From positions 310,001 through 374,000 of the forward strand of contig CAVZSH010000005.1 of assembly GCA_963777915.1 (NCBI GenBank): a stretch of 64,000 nt of DNA. Direction: 5' to 3'. The stretch is from CAVUPF01 sp963777915 (GTDB lineage Bacteria > Actinomycetota > Thermoleophilia > Solirubrobacterales > 70-9). The number at the start of each line of letters is the position of its first letter. The stretch's first letter is position 1. This document shows positions 26,447 through 34,567 of this stretch, in pieces. Made by a program: the position numbers and the translations under genes. Below the pieces are notes generated by a model that worked only from the letters and a program-made list of their open reading frames with translations, did no database searches and was not told the origin of the DNA.

Positions 26447-27079
26447 TCAGAGGCGGTTTTCGTAGTGCCAGTGCCTGCCGCCGTCGCTGGAGACGTATGC
26501 CCAGGTGGTCGCTGTAGGACCGCTGTTGCTGGCGGCCTCGACGAATGCGACCAGGCGCCCGTCGTTGTCGACCACAGCCAGCGAACCTCCGCCGAAGGAG
26601 GACCTCCACCAGTGCTTGCCGCCGTCGTTGGTCGTGTCGACTACTTCGCCGCATCCGTCGGCGAAGTAGATGCGTCGGTTGACGGCGCCGACTTCACACA
26701 CGGCGAGAGGCGCCTGGGCGGCGTCGAGGTGCAGGGCCGGACCGCCCACCCGCCACGTCTTGCCGGCGTCGACTGTCGCAGCCGGATACTGGGCCTGGCC
26801 GACGCTGGCGAGCGCGAACCCATGGAGGGTGTCGACGAAGACGCGATTGCCGAGCTCGCGGGCGCTGACGGTGCTGCCCGGCTTCAGGGTTCTGGGGACG
26901 CGGGCGATCGGCCGAGCGGTGACTGTACGAGCAGGCGACGGGAATCCGGAAGTCGTGGTTGCTCCCGTTGATTGTCCCGAGGCTGCCGTAGCTCCAGCCC
27001 CAGCCGCTCCGAGCACGACTGTCGCCAAGACGACGGTTGCCGGCCTCATTAGCCGACTGGATGCCACACGCGCCTGCAT
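26447..27079 (-). CDS. Secreted protein with BNR/Ycf48-like repeats
   Basis: This 210-residue protein has a leader (MRPATVVLATVVLGAAGAGA, if started at 27049). A low-complexity Ser/Thr/Pro linker and beta-propeller-type repeats with Asp-box-like motifs follow (VDAGKTWRV, NDGGKHWWRSS, SDGGRHWHYENRL). Only about three repeats are present, fewer than a full propeller, so it is either a short family member or the remnant of a longer one. No enzyme motif is visible. Its stop is 25 bases from the thioesterase start. Confidence 0.6.
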   Translation of the reverse strand: MQARVASSRLMRPATVVLATVVLGAAGAGATAASGQSTGATTTSGFPSPARTVTARPIARVPRTLKPGSTVSARELGNRVFVDTLHGFALASVGQAQYPAATVDAGKTWRVGGPALHLDAAQAPLAVCEVGAVNRRIYFADGCGEVVDTTNDGGKHWWRSSFGGGSLAVVDNDGRLVAFVEAASNSGPTATTWAYVSSDGGRHWHYENRL

Positions 27080-27335
27080 TTCACGAGCCCCCTTTTGAGC
27101 TAGCGATGAGTCCGCCCAAGATACTTGTTCGGTGCATTCCGCGATGCGCTTGCAAGCGGCGAACCGCCGACCGCGATGGTGCCGCAGACAATCAAGATGG
27201 CTACTCCTCCGGACCAGGGGCAGTCGCTAGATGGATTCGGGGAGCGCGTTTCCATCCCGGCTACGCCATGGCTTGGCAGGATCTTCCCGCTCGTGTTTAG
27301 AGTTGCCTTATCGCCCGCCCTTAGCCTCGCGCGCC

Positions 27336-28022
27336 GTGAGCGCCGAGAGAATTGGAGCAGGTGGGCGGACTGGGGTCGATTGGCGACGCGCCGAGTTCGT
27401 CTTGACGCTTCTCGGGTTCCTCGGCTTCATCACGCTGCTGATCCGCATCACCACGATCTACAGCGGCCTGCCGGCGCATCCGCTGTTCGTCCATGTGCCG
27501 GTGATCCTGATCCCGAGCACGATCGTGGCCGCAATCGTCTTCATGATCAAGCCGGAGTGGTTCTCGCGGTACGGGATCGCGCTGGCCGCAGTGTCGATCT
27601 TCGCAATGAGTTCGGTGTTCCTCACGATGCAAGCCGGCGCCGCGTTGCGCGCCGCACTGAACCTGCAGGGCCAAGCCGCCAGCCTGATCTCCCAGCATGC
27701 GCAGGCCGCGCACATCCTCGCCATCGTCTACGTCCTTTTCACCGCGACCCTGATCGTCACCTTCGCCGCGCAGCGGATCTCGGGCGGAATGCCAACCGGC
27801 CTCGGCATCGTGGACCGTCTGCTGTCTCCCCGGTCGGTGTTCACCGCGCTGCGCGTCGTGCTCGTGCTGCTGTCGATCGGCGCCGGCTACATGACCTTCA
27901 GGACGGGTGATCTCGGCGCGAAGGCGGTGTGGGAGGGACGGATCCAGGCCGCCCACGCTGGCTTCCCTGGCGGTCCGGCCGTGCCCCCGCTGGCCCCGCC
28001 GACGGGTACGGGTTCGCCTTAA
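27336..28022 (+). CDS. DUF2231-like four-helix membrane protein
   Basis: This 228-residue protein has four hydrophobic segments (about 20-38, 50-72, 77-97, 125-145) and possibly a fifth near 175. The motif HPLFVHVPVILIPSTIVAAI resembles the HPxxVHFP signature of DUF2231 membrane proteins, which are often linked to redox or heme proteins. The C-terminus is Pro/Gly-rich. I use GTG at 27336, since sequence before it is atypical; earlier starts exist. Its stop overlaps the stop of the convergent small gene. Confidence 0.68.
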   Translation: MSAERIGAGGRTGVDWRRAEFVLTLLGFLGFITLLIRITTIYSGLPAHPLFVHVPVILIPSTIVAAIVFMIKPEWFSRYGIALAAVSIFAMSSVFLTMQAGAALRAALNLQGQAASLISQHAQAAHILAIVYVLFTATLIVTFAAQRISGGMPTGLGIVDRLLSPRSVFTALRVVLVLLSIGAGYMTFRTGDLGAKAVWEGRIQAAHAGFPGGPAVPPLAPPTGTGSP

Positions 28023-28330
28023 GGAATGCTCACCGGGCCGACCAGCGTCAGGTCGGCCACTTCGCCGCCCGCCGCCGACACGGCCCTACGACCACGCTGA
28101 ACGGCTTCTTCTCCGGTCTCAGCTTCGATCGTCAGGAAATGCTTTTGGCGTGCTTTATCGAGGCGGGGACCCCCTGGGGAGTCTGGTCCCCAATAGACCC
28201 CGTGTCGATCAAGTTCGACGATCACGCGGTCATCGAGGGCATCTCTGCAAAGGACGTAAAAACGACGCCGGGATCGACTGGTCCCATTCCCTGGACGAGC
28301 GCGGCTCAGGCTAAATGCCGGTTGAGCCAT
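28019..28330 (-). CDS. Small conserved-looking protein of unknown function
   Basis: This 103-residue protein has a basic N-terminal third and an acidic, well-structured C-terminal part (RVIVELDRHGVYWGPDSPGG, KHFLTIEAETGEEAVQRGRR, DLTLVGPVSI). ATG at 28330 is preceded by GGGAG at nine bases. I do not recognise the family; the alternating hydrophobic pattern suggests an alpha/beta fold. The plus-strand frame across it looks like a shadow. It converges with the DUF2231-like gene, the two stop codons sharing bases. Confidence 0.5.
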   Translation of the reverse strand: MAQPAFSLSRARPGNGTSRSRRRFYVLCRDALDDRVIVELDRHGVYWGPDSPGGPRLDKARQKHFLTIEAETGEEAVQRGRRAVSAAGGEVADLTLVGPVSIP

Positions 28331-28538
28331 GAGAAGAGACTCCCGCGTCGACCGAAACCGCGCAAGGCCAATTTTCGGTTTTTCTGCCTGGCGTACGCGG
28401 TTCTGGCTCGACCAAAAGTCCCAAAGAGCGGCTTTCAGGGGGATGCGCGCTCGACAGGCACTTGACCGCGGATATGCGTTGAGCGAGGTTGCGTCCGGGT
28501 AGCGGCATTGCAGGGATGACCACGAGGGAGGAGCCTGC

Positions 28539-28811
28539 GTGTTCTCAGCGGTGACCATCGTCGCATTGATCGAGGGAGTCGCATTCGTCCTTGTTGTCGT
28601 CGTGGCCGCCGTGCGCACGATGGCCGAACGCAACTTCGAGCACGCGCAGGAGCAATTCCTTGCGGCCCTTGCCGAGAAGCCCGGAGCAACCGTCAGTGAG
28701 ATAGCCAAGACGCTTGGCGTAGATCGCGCTCCGCTCTTTCCGGTTGCGGCACGGCTCCAATCCGAGCGAGCCATCGCCAAGAGAGGTAACGGCTATTCGG
28801 TCACGTTGTAG
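28539..28811 (+). CDS. Membrane-anchored small winged-helix protein
   Basis: This 90-residue protein has a single N-terminal membrane helix (VTIVALIEGVAFVLVVVVAA) and then a MarR-like winged helix (NFEHAQEQFLAALAEKPGAT, SEIAKTLGVDRAPLFPVAAR, AIAKRGNGYSVTL). A GTG start follows GGAGGAG by six bases. A tiny membrane-tethered DNA-binding protein is unusual; it may couple membrane state to transcription. No partner gene is obvious. Confidence 0.68.
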   Translation: MFSAVTIVALIEGVAFVLVVVVAAVRTMAERNFEHAQEQFLAALAEKPGATVSEIAKTLGVDRAPLFPVAARLQSERAIAKRGNGYSVTL

Positions 28812-28850
28812 ACAGAGGTGCTGTACCTAGGCGTGTGCCATGCCCTCCGC

Positions 28851-29420
28851 TCACGCTGGAGCGGAGGGCATGGTCACTGTCGAGACTCCTTGACTCAGCT
28901 TTTCGGCCCGGAACGTTATCTCGCTCAGGAGCGCAACCTGTCCTTCTTCCCGTGTTGCGAGCACGTCACCTTCGACGTTTTTGACCTCGGCGGTCACATT
29001 TGACCCGATGACGAAAACAATCGTTTCGTCGATCGAGGTGAAGACTTCCGTGACCCCGCTCGCCGGCCGGTATCCGGGTGGAAGCTGGAAGATCAAGCCG
29101 GCAGTCGGATTTCCTTCTTTGCCGATTGTCGCCACGCCGCGTAGGTGAACGGTGCCGTCATGGTCTTTGTAGAAGCCAACCGTCTGGAAAGTGACTCCTC
29201 CTGCTCCCCGGCGTCGCTGGTGCCGTCCAAAAACGGCGGGTGACCTGAAGCCCCAACGAGGCGTGTCGGTTCCAGCGCCGCAAGCGCATTGGCAGTACCG
29301 GCGGTTGTCGCGGTGATGGCGCTGGCCGATTGCCGGCCGAGGGCACCGTTCCCAGTTTGGCCAGGTTGATGTTCGTGCCGGTGATCGTTCCTTTCTTAGA
29401 CGCGCCTCCATCCGACCGGC
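28851..29420 (-). pseudogene. Frameshifted secreted/tail-fibre-like protein remnant
   Basis: Three successive minus-strand frames give one coherent protein. The first has SKKGTITGTNINLAKLGTVP, the second ITATTAGTANALAALEPTRL and the third GVTFQTVGFYKDHDGTVHLR, ending in a beta-rich C-terminus. This matches the repetitive secreted proteins common in Thermoleophilia, with anchors such as GTxxGTNxNLAKLG. Two frameshifts break it, and the N-terminal leader is not found. Either it is a pseudogene or the assembly has indels here. Confidence 0.6.
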
Positions 29421-29724
29421 GCGGCGGGACTCATATCCCAAGCAGGAAAGGCGGCAAAGCACGGTGCCCCACCAGACAATTCGGTGTGGCTGAAGTGCGA
29501 CGGCGAAGCTCCCGCAGAACATGAGCCGCGAGCCGAGCATCAGAGCCTGGAGTCGCCTGGGGCTCCCAGATCGAGCGGGTCGCCCGACGCCGCGAGGCGA
29601 GAGACAGGGGTCGATCGTTCTCAAGGTGTTCACGAGCGGATCACAAGACGGACACCTCTGGTGCCCGGCAGAGAAAGATGCTCGCGTCTCCGAACACCAT
29701 GCCCGCGAAGGAGATGAGAACCCC

Positions 29725-31731
29725 GTGAGGAACGCTAATCCACCAGGCCGTATCGCACGCCTTATCCGTCACCGAAAGTCGGAAGCGACGTCGCGCACGC
29801 CGCGTTGGCGCCGCGGAGCTCTACTGACACTCGCCATTGCGGTGGCCGCGGCGGCGGCTGCGGTGCCGATCGTCTCGGCGAGCGCCTCTTCGTCCGGAGC
29901 GTCGCTGGCGAGCCAAGACGGACTCGGGGTCCAATCAGGCAAGATCAAGCACGTCTGGCTGATCATCCTGGAGAATAAGTCCTACGACGCCACCTTCACG
30001 GGCCTGAACAAGAACACGTACTTGTGGCAGACCCTGCCCTCCCAAGGGGTGCTCCTAAAGAACTACTACGGCACCGGGCACTTCAGCCTCGACAATTACA
30101 TCTCGATGGTGAGCGGGCAGGCCACGCAGCCAGACACGCAGGCGGATTGCCCGTACTACGACAAGTTCTCGGGCAGCGTCGACACCTCAGGGTCGCTGCA
30201 CAGCAACCGCAACTACGGCCAGATGGCCTCAGCTCAGGGTCCCAACGCGGCGGCCGGCTCCAACGGCTGCGTGTACCCGGCGAGCGTGCCGACGCTCTTC
30301 AACCAGCTCGATGCGGCCCATGAGAGCTGGAAGGGCTATGCCCAAGACCTCGGAAATACCGATGCGAGCGGGCCAGCCCACGACGCCGGCACGCAGTACT
30401 GCGGCGCTCCGTACGCCACGCCCGGCCCGACGGGCAGCACCGCGCAGCCCAACCCTGGTAGCGCCAACGCGACCGATCAGTACGTGCCCAAGCACTTCCC
30501 GTTCCCCTGGTTTGAATCAATACAGCAGGCAGGCGATTGCAACTCCCAGCACATCGCCAATCTCTTCTCGTCCACCAACGGCCTCTATCACGACCTGCAG
30601 AGCGAGGCGACGACTCCGGCGTTTAGCTGGATCTCGCCGAACAACTGCAGTGACGGCCACGACGCTGTATGTCATGGCAACAACCTCTCGGGCGGATTCT
30701 CGGACCCGAACACCCCGAAGGAACCGGTTAACTACACCGGCGGACTGTATTCGGCCGACCTTTTCCTCGAGCACGTCATCCCCGAGATCGAGGCGTCACC
30801 GGCCTTCAAGGACGGCGGTCTCATCGACGTGACATTTGACGAGGGATTCCCACCCTTTACCTACAGCGGTAACAGCTTCGCCAACTCGAAGATCGTCGCT
30901 CCCGATGCGGCCACATCGGTGGAAGACGACTCGGCGGGCGAGACCCTGTTCGGCCATCGTGTGCACTACGAGCCGACCGGCCCGAACACGCCGCTCGAAA
31001 AGAACAAAAGTGGCGAAGAGCTCTACCCCGGGCCCGGCGACAACGCCTACCTGGACCGTCCCAGCGACTGCGTTGCCCAGACGGTCCCCGCGCAGCCAAA
31101 AGGCACCTGCATCCTCGGCGGCGGCGAACACGTCCCCGGTGCTCGCACGGACGCTGGAGCAACGGCGACCAGCGGGAGCTCGACGATTGCCGACAACTCG
31201 ATCGTGGCAACCGACGCCGGGCGTTCGGTGACTGGCACCGGCATCCCGGCGGGCGCCTTCGTTGGCCAGGTCACCGACACGCCGACCACCGCGACCGCAC
31301 CGAACCAAAGCGGCGGGTTCGTGGACACCGGATCGTTCACGCTCGTGGATTCGTCGCATCATCCGCTTGACACGACGGGCCCGGTGAGCGGGGTCGTGCT
31401 TGGAGCACGGACTCCGGCAACCGACCCGCTGTATGACGCCACAGATCCGACCACCGGCGGGGGAGACACCGGCAGCGTGCTGATCAGCCCCTACATCAGG
31501 CCCGGGACGTCGAGCACGGTCTACTACAACCACTACAGCTGGTTGCGCACGATGGAGGATCTCTTCAACGTCGGCCACGCCTCTCCGGGTCTCGATGGAG
31601 AGGGCCACATCGGATACGCCGCCCAGCCCGGACTGGCGCCGTTCGGCCGGGATGTGTTCAACAATCCAGATGGCCCGTACGCCCATGGTGGCCCGCACGG
31701 ACACGGCCTGCACGGACACAGAGGTCACTGA
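29725..31731 (+). CDS. Secreted phosphoesterase (phospholipase C/acid phosphatase family)
   Basis: This 668-residue exported protein has a basic N-terminus and hydrophobic leader (ALLTLAIAVAAAAAAVPIVS). The PF04185-type start is IKHVWLIILENKSYDATFTG; HFSLDNYISMVSGQ, HCNNLSGG-like and LIDVTFDEGFPP follow, together with a terminal HYSWLRTMEDLFNVGHASPG. These provide the Glu/Asp/His metal ligands of the family. Between about residues 455 and 560 lies a Thr/Ser-rich beta insertion (GSSTIADNSIVATDAGRSVT) not part of the core. The C-terminus is His/Gly-rich (HGGPHGHGLHGHRGH), perhaps metal-binding. GTG at 29725 is chosen because the leader follows; longer frames exist. Confidence 0.8.
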   Translation: MRNANPPGRIARLIRHRKSEATSRTPRWRRGALLTLAIAVAAAAAAVPIVSASASSSGASLASQDGLGVQSGKIKHVWLIILENKSYDATFTGLNKNTYLWQTLPSQGVLLKNYYGTGHFSLDNYISMVSGQATQPDTQADCPYYDKFSGSVDTSGSLHSNRNYGQMASAQGPNAAAGSNGCVYPASVPTLFNQLDAAHESWKGYAQDLGNTDASGPAHDAGTQYCGAPYATPGPTGSTAQPNPGSANATDQYVPKHFPFPWFESIQQAGDCNSQHIANLFSSTNGLYHDLQSEATTPAFSWISPNNCSDGHDAVCHGNNLSGGFSDPNTPKEPVNYTGGLYSADLFLEHVIPEIEASPAFKDGGLIDVTFDEGFPPFTYSGNSFANSKIVAPDAATSVEDDSAGETLFGHRVHYEPTGPNTPLEKNKSGEELYPGPGDNAYLDRPSDCVAQTVPAQPKGTCILGGGEHVPGARTDAGATATSGSSTIADNSIVATDAGRSVTGTGIPAGAFVGQVTDTPTTATAPNQSGGFVDTGSFTLVDSSHHPLDTTGPVSGVVLGARTPATDPLYDATDPTTGGGDTGSVLISPYIRPGTSSTVYYNHYSWLRTMEDLFNVGHASPGLDGEGHIGYAAQPGLAPFGRDVFNNPDGPYAHGGPHGHGLHGHRGH

Positions 31732-31865
31732 ACCTGTCCTCCCCGGCTAACCGGATCGGTAGCGGGAACCGACCGCTGGCGGCGGCGCCCGCAACCGAGC
31801 CTGCGACGACGGAGACAGCGTCTCGCGGCGGGGGTCGAGTCCGAAGACTCGGCCCCCGCCGCACC

Positions 31866-32435
31866 GTGCGCGTTGCCGGTGCCGTTCTGGCTTTTCTGCT
31901 GATTGCCGCGCTCGGTTTCCTACTGACCCGCCATGGCGCGTCGGCAGCCAGCAGCGGGTCGGCTGGGAAATATGGGGGAATCCCAAATTGGCTGCCGAAG
32001 GCGAAGGTTCCTGTGGGCCGGATTGTCAAGGCGAGCCGCGTCCACCCGGTGCTCGCGATTCAGGGCGACACTGTCTCGGTCCATCTCGCGCGCGGGAGAG
32101 TGCTCGCTACAGCCGTCGGGCCGAGCGTGCCTGAGGAGGGCCGGTTCCCGGTTCCTGCGACGAGCCCGTGCACGTTCATCGTCACCTTCGCTGCCGCATC
32201 TGGCGTGATCCCGTTAAGCGCGACCGCGTTCACCTTCATCGACGGTTTCGGTCACGTTCGCCATCCTCGGGTAACGACGATGGACGGTGGCGTGCCACCC
32301 CGGCAGGTCTTGCCCGGTCGGACCGTATCGTTGAGGGTCCATGACGTGCTGCCAACCGGCGACGGCGGTTTGACCTGGGCGCCCGACGGAGGGCGGCCGA
32401 TCGTCTCGTGGGACTTTGACGTCGAGATCGACTGA
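31866..32435 (+). CDS. Secreted protein of unknown function
   Basis: This 189-residue protein has a leader (VAGAVLAFLLIAALGFLL) followed by a beta-rich domain containing PVGRIVKASRVHPVLAIQGD, SPCTFIVTFAAASG and RTVSLRVHDVLPTGDGG. It lies 134 bases after the phosphoesterase on the same strand and may be cotranscribed. The fold is probably immunoglobulin-like. I do not recognise a named family. The start is uncertain. Confidence 0.6.
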   Translation: MRVAGAVLAFLLIAALGFLLTRHGASAASSGSAGKYGGIPNWLPKAKVPVGRIVKASRVHPVLAIQGDTVSVHLARGRVLATAVGPSVPEEGRFPVPATSPCTFIVTFAAASGVIPLSATAFTFIDGFGHVRHPRVTTMDGGVPPRQVLPGRTVSLRVHDVLPTGDGGLTWAPDGGRPIVSWDFDVEID

Positions 32436-32549
32436 CGAGAACAGCAGCTGAGCCCGAGTGGGCCGGCTGGCGCTGAGGAAGGCGAAGTGATGCGACGGAG
32501 CGGTGCCGCTGGCGGGTGGGATGAGAAGAGGCCTGGTGGCGCCGGGCGG

Positions 32550-32952
32550 GCGCTTCTACATCCGCGCAACTCGAGCAATCCTGCCTCTACCGCCGTATCG
32601 AAGTCAGCATCCCGGGTGCAGACTGCGGCGCCTTGTGGCATGCGATAGCGGCGGTCCAGGTGTCTATGACCTTCATCGCCCTTCCGATCGCTCCGAGCCC
32701 CACCCGCAGGCGGACCAATTCATCTCCGATCGCCAGGTCTATGTCAAGCGGCATCCGATCGCTCGCGCCGCCTCCAGCGTGCTGAGGCGCAGGGCGATCT
32801 GCTCGTGACCGCTGGCGCTGAGGACGCCCCCCAGGCGAAGCCACTCGCCTCCGTCCCGGAGAGGGTCGCCTCCAGCTACTCACGCGCCCTTGCGTTCGCG
32901 GCGAGGCTTCGTTGATCGCGTAGAGCAGCAGGTTGAGATCGCAGAGCCTCAC
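32550..32952 (-). pseudogene. Scrambled PIN-domain (VapC-like) toxin remnants
   Basis: The minus strand begins with a classic PIN start after GTG at 32952 (LCDLNLLLYAINEASPR, first acidic residue Asp). It continues in another frame with LEATLSGTEASGFAWG, then with SASGHEQIALRLSTLEAARA and ELVRLRVGLGAIGRAMKVID, and finally in a third frame with AAVCTRDADFDTAVEAGLLE, the C-terminal PIN motif. The first and last parts look like two different PIN toxins fused through a deletion and frameshifts. The upstream frame ends in a GTGA overlap with the GTG, as expected for an antitoxin, but that antitoxin is itself broken. Confidence 0.55.
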
Positions 32953-33126
32953 TTGCAAAGCGCCAGCCGCGCACCGTCCTCGATCTGGCCAGCCAGAGCC
33001 AGAGCTCTGTCGAGATCGACGTCTGGCCTGACCCGAGCGGCCGGTGAGGTCGGTACCGCTGGCTGGGATCCCTGGGCCGGCCAACAATGTCAGCGGGATC
33101 CCCGAGGACGCCTCTGGCGCGTTGGT

Positions 33127-33144
33127 ATACTTGATTTTAAGTAT
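33127..33144. promoter_or_regulatory. Inverted repeat near the broken toxin locus
   Basis: ATACTT and AAGTAT arms flank a 6-base AT spacer in an AT-rich patch between the decayed PIN locus (minus strand) and the GGDEF gene (plus strand). It is probably the old operator of the antitoxin, possibly reused as promoter DNA of the GGDEF gene. Confidence 0.4.
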
Positions 33145-33365
33145 TACTGGAGAAGGGGCAGTACGATCCATGCGAGGCCAAGTCACTGATCTCTTGACAA
33201 TCGTCGCGTCCTTCGTTGACGCCCGTGCGGCGAGGTGGCCGAGAATCTCCTCGGCTCTTGCGAGGGTTGTGCCGCACACAGATCCAACGCGTCGTGCAAG
33301 GCGCGAACGCAACGCGAGCCGGACACCTCGGTTGCGGCTGTCTGCCATTCAAGGAGGTGCATTAA

Positions 33366-34436
33366 ATGCCGCCAGAGTCCTGGCCACGGCGCGCGCCCGC
33401 TCAACCAGGCCGCCGCCTCTCATCAGATGCCGACCAAACTACCTCTGATTCAGACCAAACCGGCTCTGATTCAGATCAAACGGCCTCCGATATCGACCAG
33501 AGCATTTCCGATCGCGACCAAGCTGCGGCGCAAGCCGATCAGCGGGTTTCCGACCGCGACCAAGCGGCGGCGGACCGGGAGATGAAAGCGCACCCAGCAG
33601 AAGACACAGACAGGCTTAACACATACGAGAGAGGCCGAACTGAGCGAGGCGAGAGCACGTTGGCCCGGACCGCGACAGCCTTGGTAAGGGCACAGATTGG
33701 CGCCGAACGCGACGCTCAGGCCATCCTTCGCGATGACAATGCTCGCCGTCGCGACGAGGATGCCGCAGAGCGCGATGATGCTGCGGAGTTAGCCGATCGG
33801 ACGGCTGAAGAACTGGCCCGGACATCGGATGTGGCCGATCTCCAAATAAAGAATGCGCTGGAGGCCGCTGCGAAAGCGCGTTGGAGAGCGGCGGCGGCCC
33901 GTGCCAAGGCAGCTGAGGATCGACAGCGTGCCGCGCAAGATCGCGAGGAAGCATCTCGCGATCGCGAGCTGCTTCAGGCCGAACTGGAGCGCTCTCATAT
34001 CGACGAGCTGACCGGTGCATACCGACGCGGAATCGGCGAAGTGATCCTGCGGCAAGAAATCGAGCGCGGCAAGCGCTCGCAAGAGAGTCTGGTGTGCGTT
34101 TTCGTCGATGTCGACAGACTCAAGGCAACCAACAGTCGTTTCGGCCACCTCGCTGGAGACGCCGTGCTGCGCCATGTCTTCTCAGCACTCCATGCGAGGC
34201 TTCGTCCCTACGATCCGATCATCCGATTTGGGGGCGATGAGTTCGTCTGCGCGATCTCAGGCACCTCGTTGGAGGCAGCTCGCGACCGCATTGCGGATGC
34301 TCAGCTGGACCTCGCCAAACTCGACCCGACTGTGTCAATGAGCACGGGGTTGGCCGAGCTGGAGGATGGCGACACGCTTGCCACGCTGATCGGGCGCGCC
34401 GACGCAGCCCTGCGCGATGCTAGGCAGGCGCGCTAG
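33366..34436 (+). CDS. Diguanylate cyclase (GGDEF) with acidic DQ-repeat N-terminus
   Basis: This is a 356-residue cytoplasmic protein. Residues 15-75 are a hydrophilic repeat of the unit SDxDQxx (for example TTSDSDQTGSDSDQTASDID). Residues 80-200 are a long, highly charged coiled coil. Residues about 205-356 are a GGDEF domain (HIDELTGAYRRGIGEVILRQ, FVDVDRLKATNSRFGHLAGD, FGGDEF near 288). An RxxD inhibitory site (RPYD) lies five residues before GGDEF, so product feedback is expected. AAGGAGG stands eight bases before the ATG. It makes cyclic di-GMP from GTP. No membrane segment or sensor domain is present. Confidence 0.9.
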   Translation: MPPESWPRRAPAQPGRRLSSDADQTTSDSDQTGSDSDQTASDIDQSISDRDQAAAQADQRVSDRDQAAADREMKAHPAEDTDRLNTYERGRTERGESTLARTATALVRAQIGAERDAQAILRDDNARRRDEDAAERDDAAELADRTAEELARTSDVADLQIKNALEAAAKARWRAAAARAKAAEDRQRAAQDREEASRDRELLQAELERSHIDELTGAYRRGIGEVILRQEIERGKRSQESLVCVFVDVDRLKATNSRFGHLAGDAVLRHVFSALHARLRPYDPIIRFGGDEFVCAISGTSLEAARDRIADAQLDLAKLDPTVSMSTGLAELEDGDTLATLIGRADAALRDARQAR

Positions 34437-34567
34437 ATATCGAACTTCGATTACTTGTTGTCGATTCCGCACCTCAATGTTGATTGGTGGCTGGCCGATC
34501 GGAGCGCAGCGCACCAGGTGCCCGCTTGGCTCTGCCGATGGTCAGGCCCAGTAAGATCACGTGACTG

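Noticed and set aside
30796..31728. Antisense frame across the phosphoesterase
   Set aside because: Composition is Arg/Gly-rich without any domain; a shadow of the plus-strand gene.
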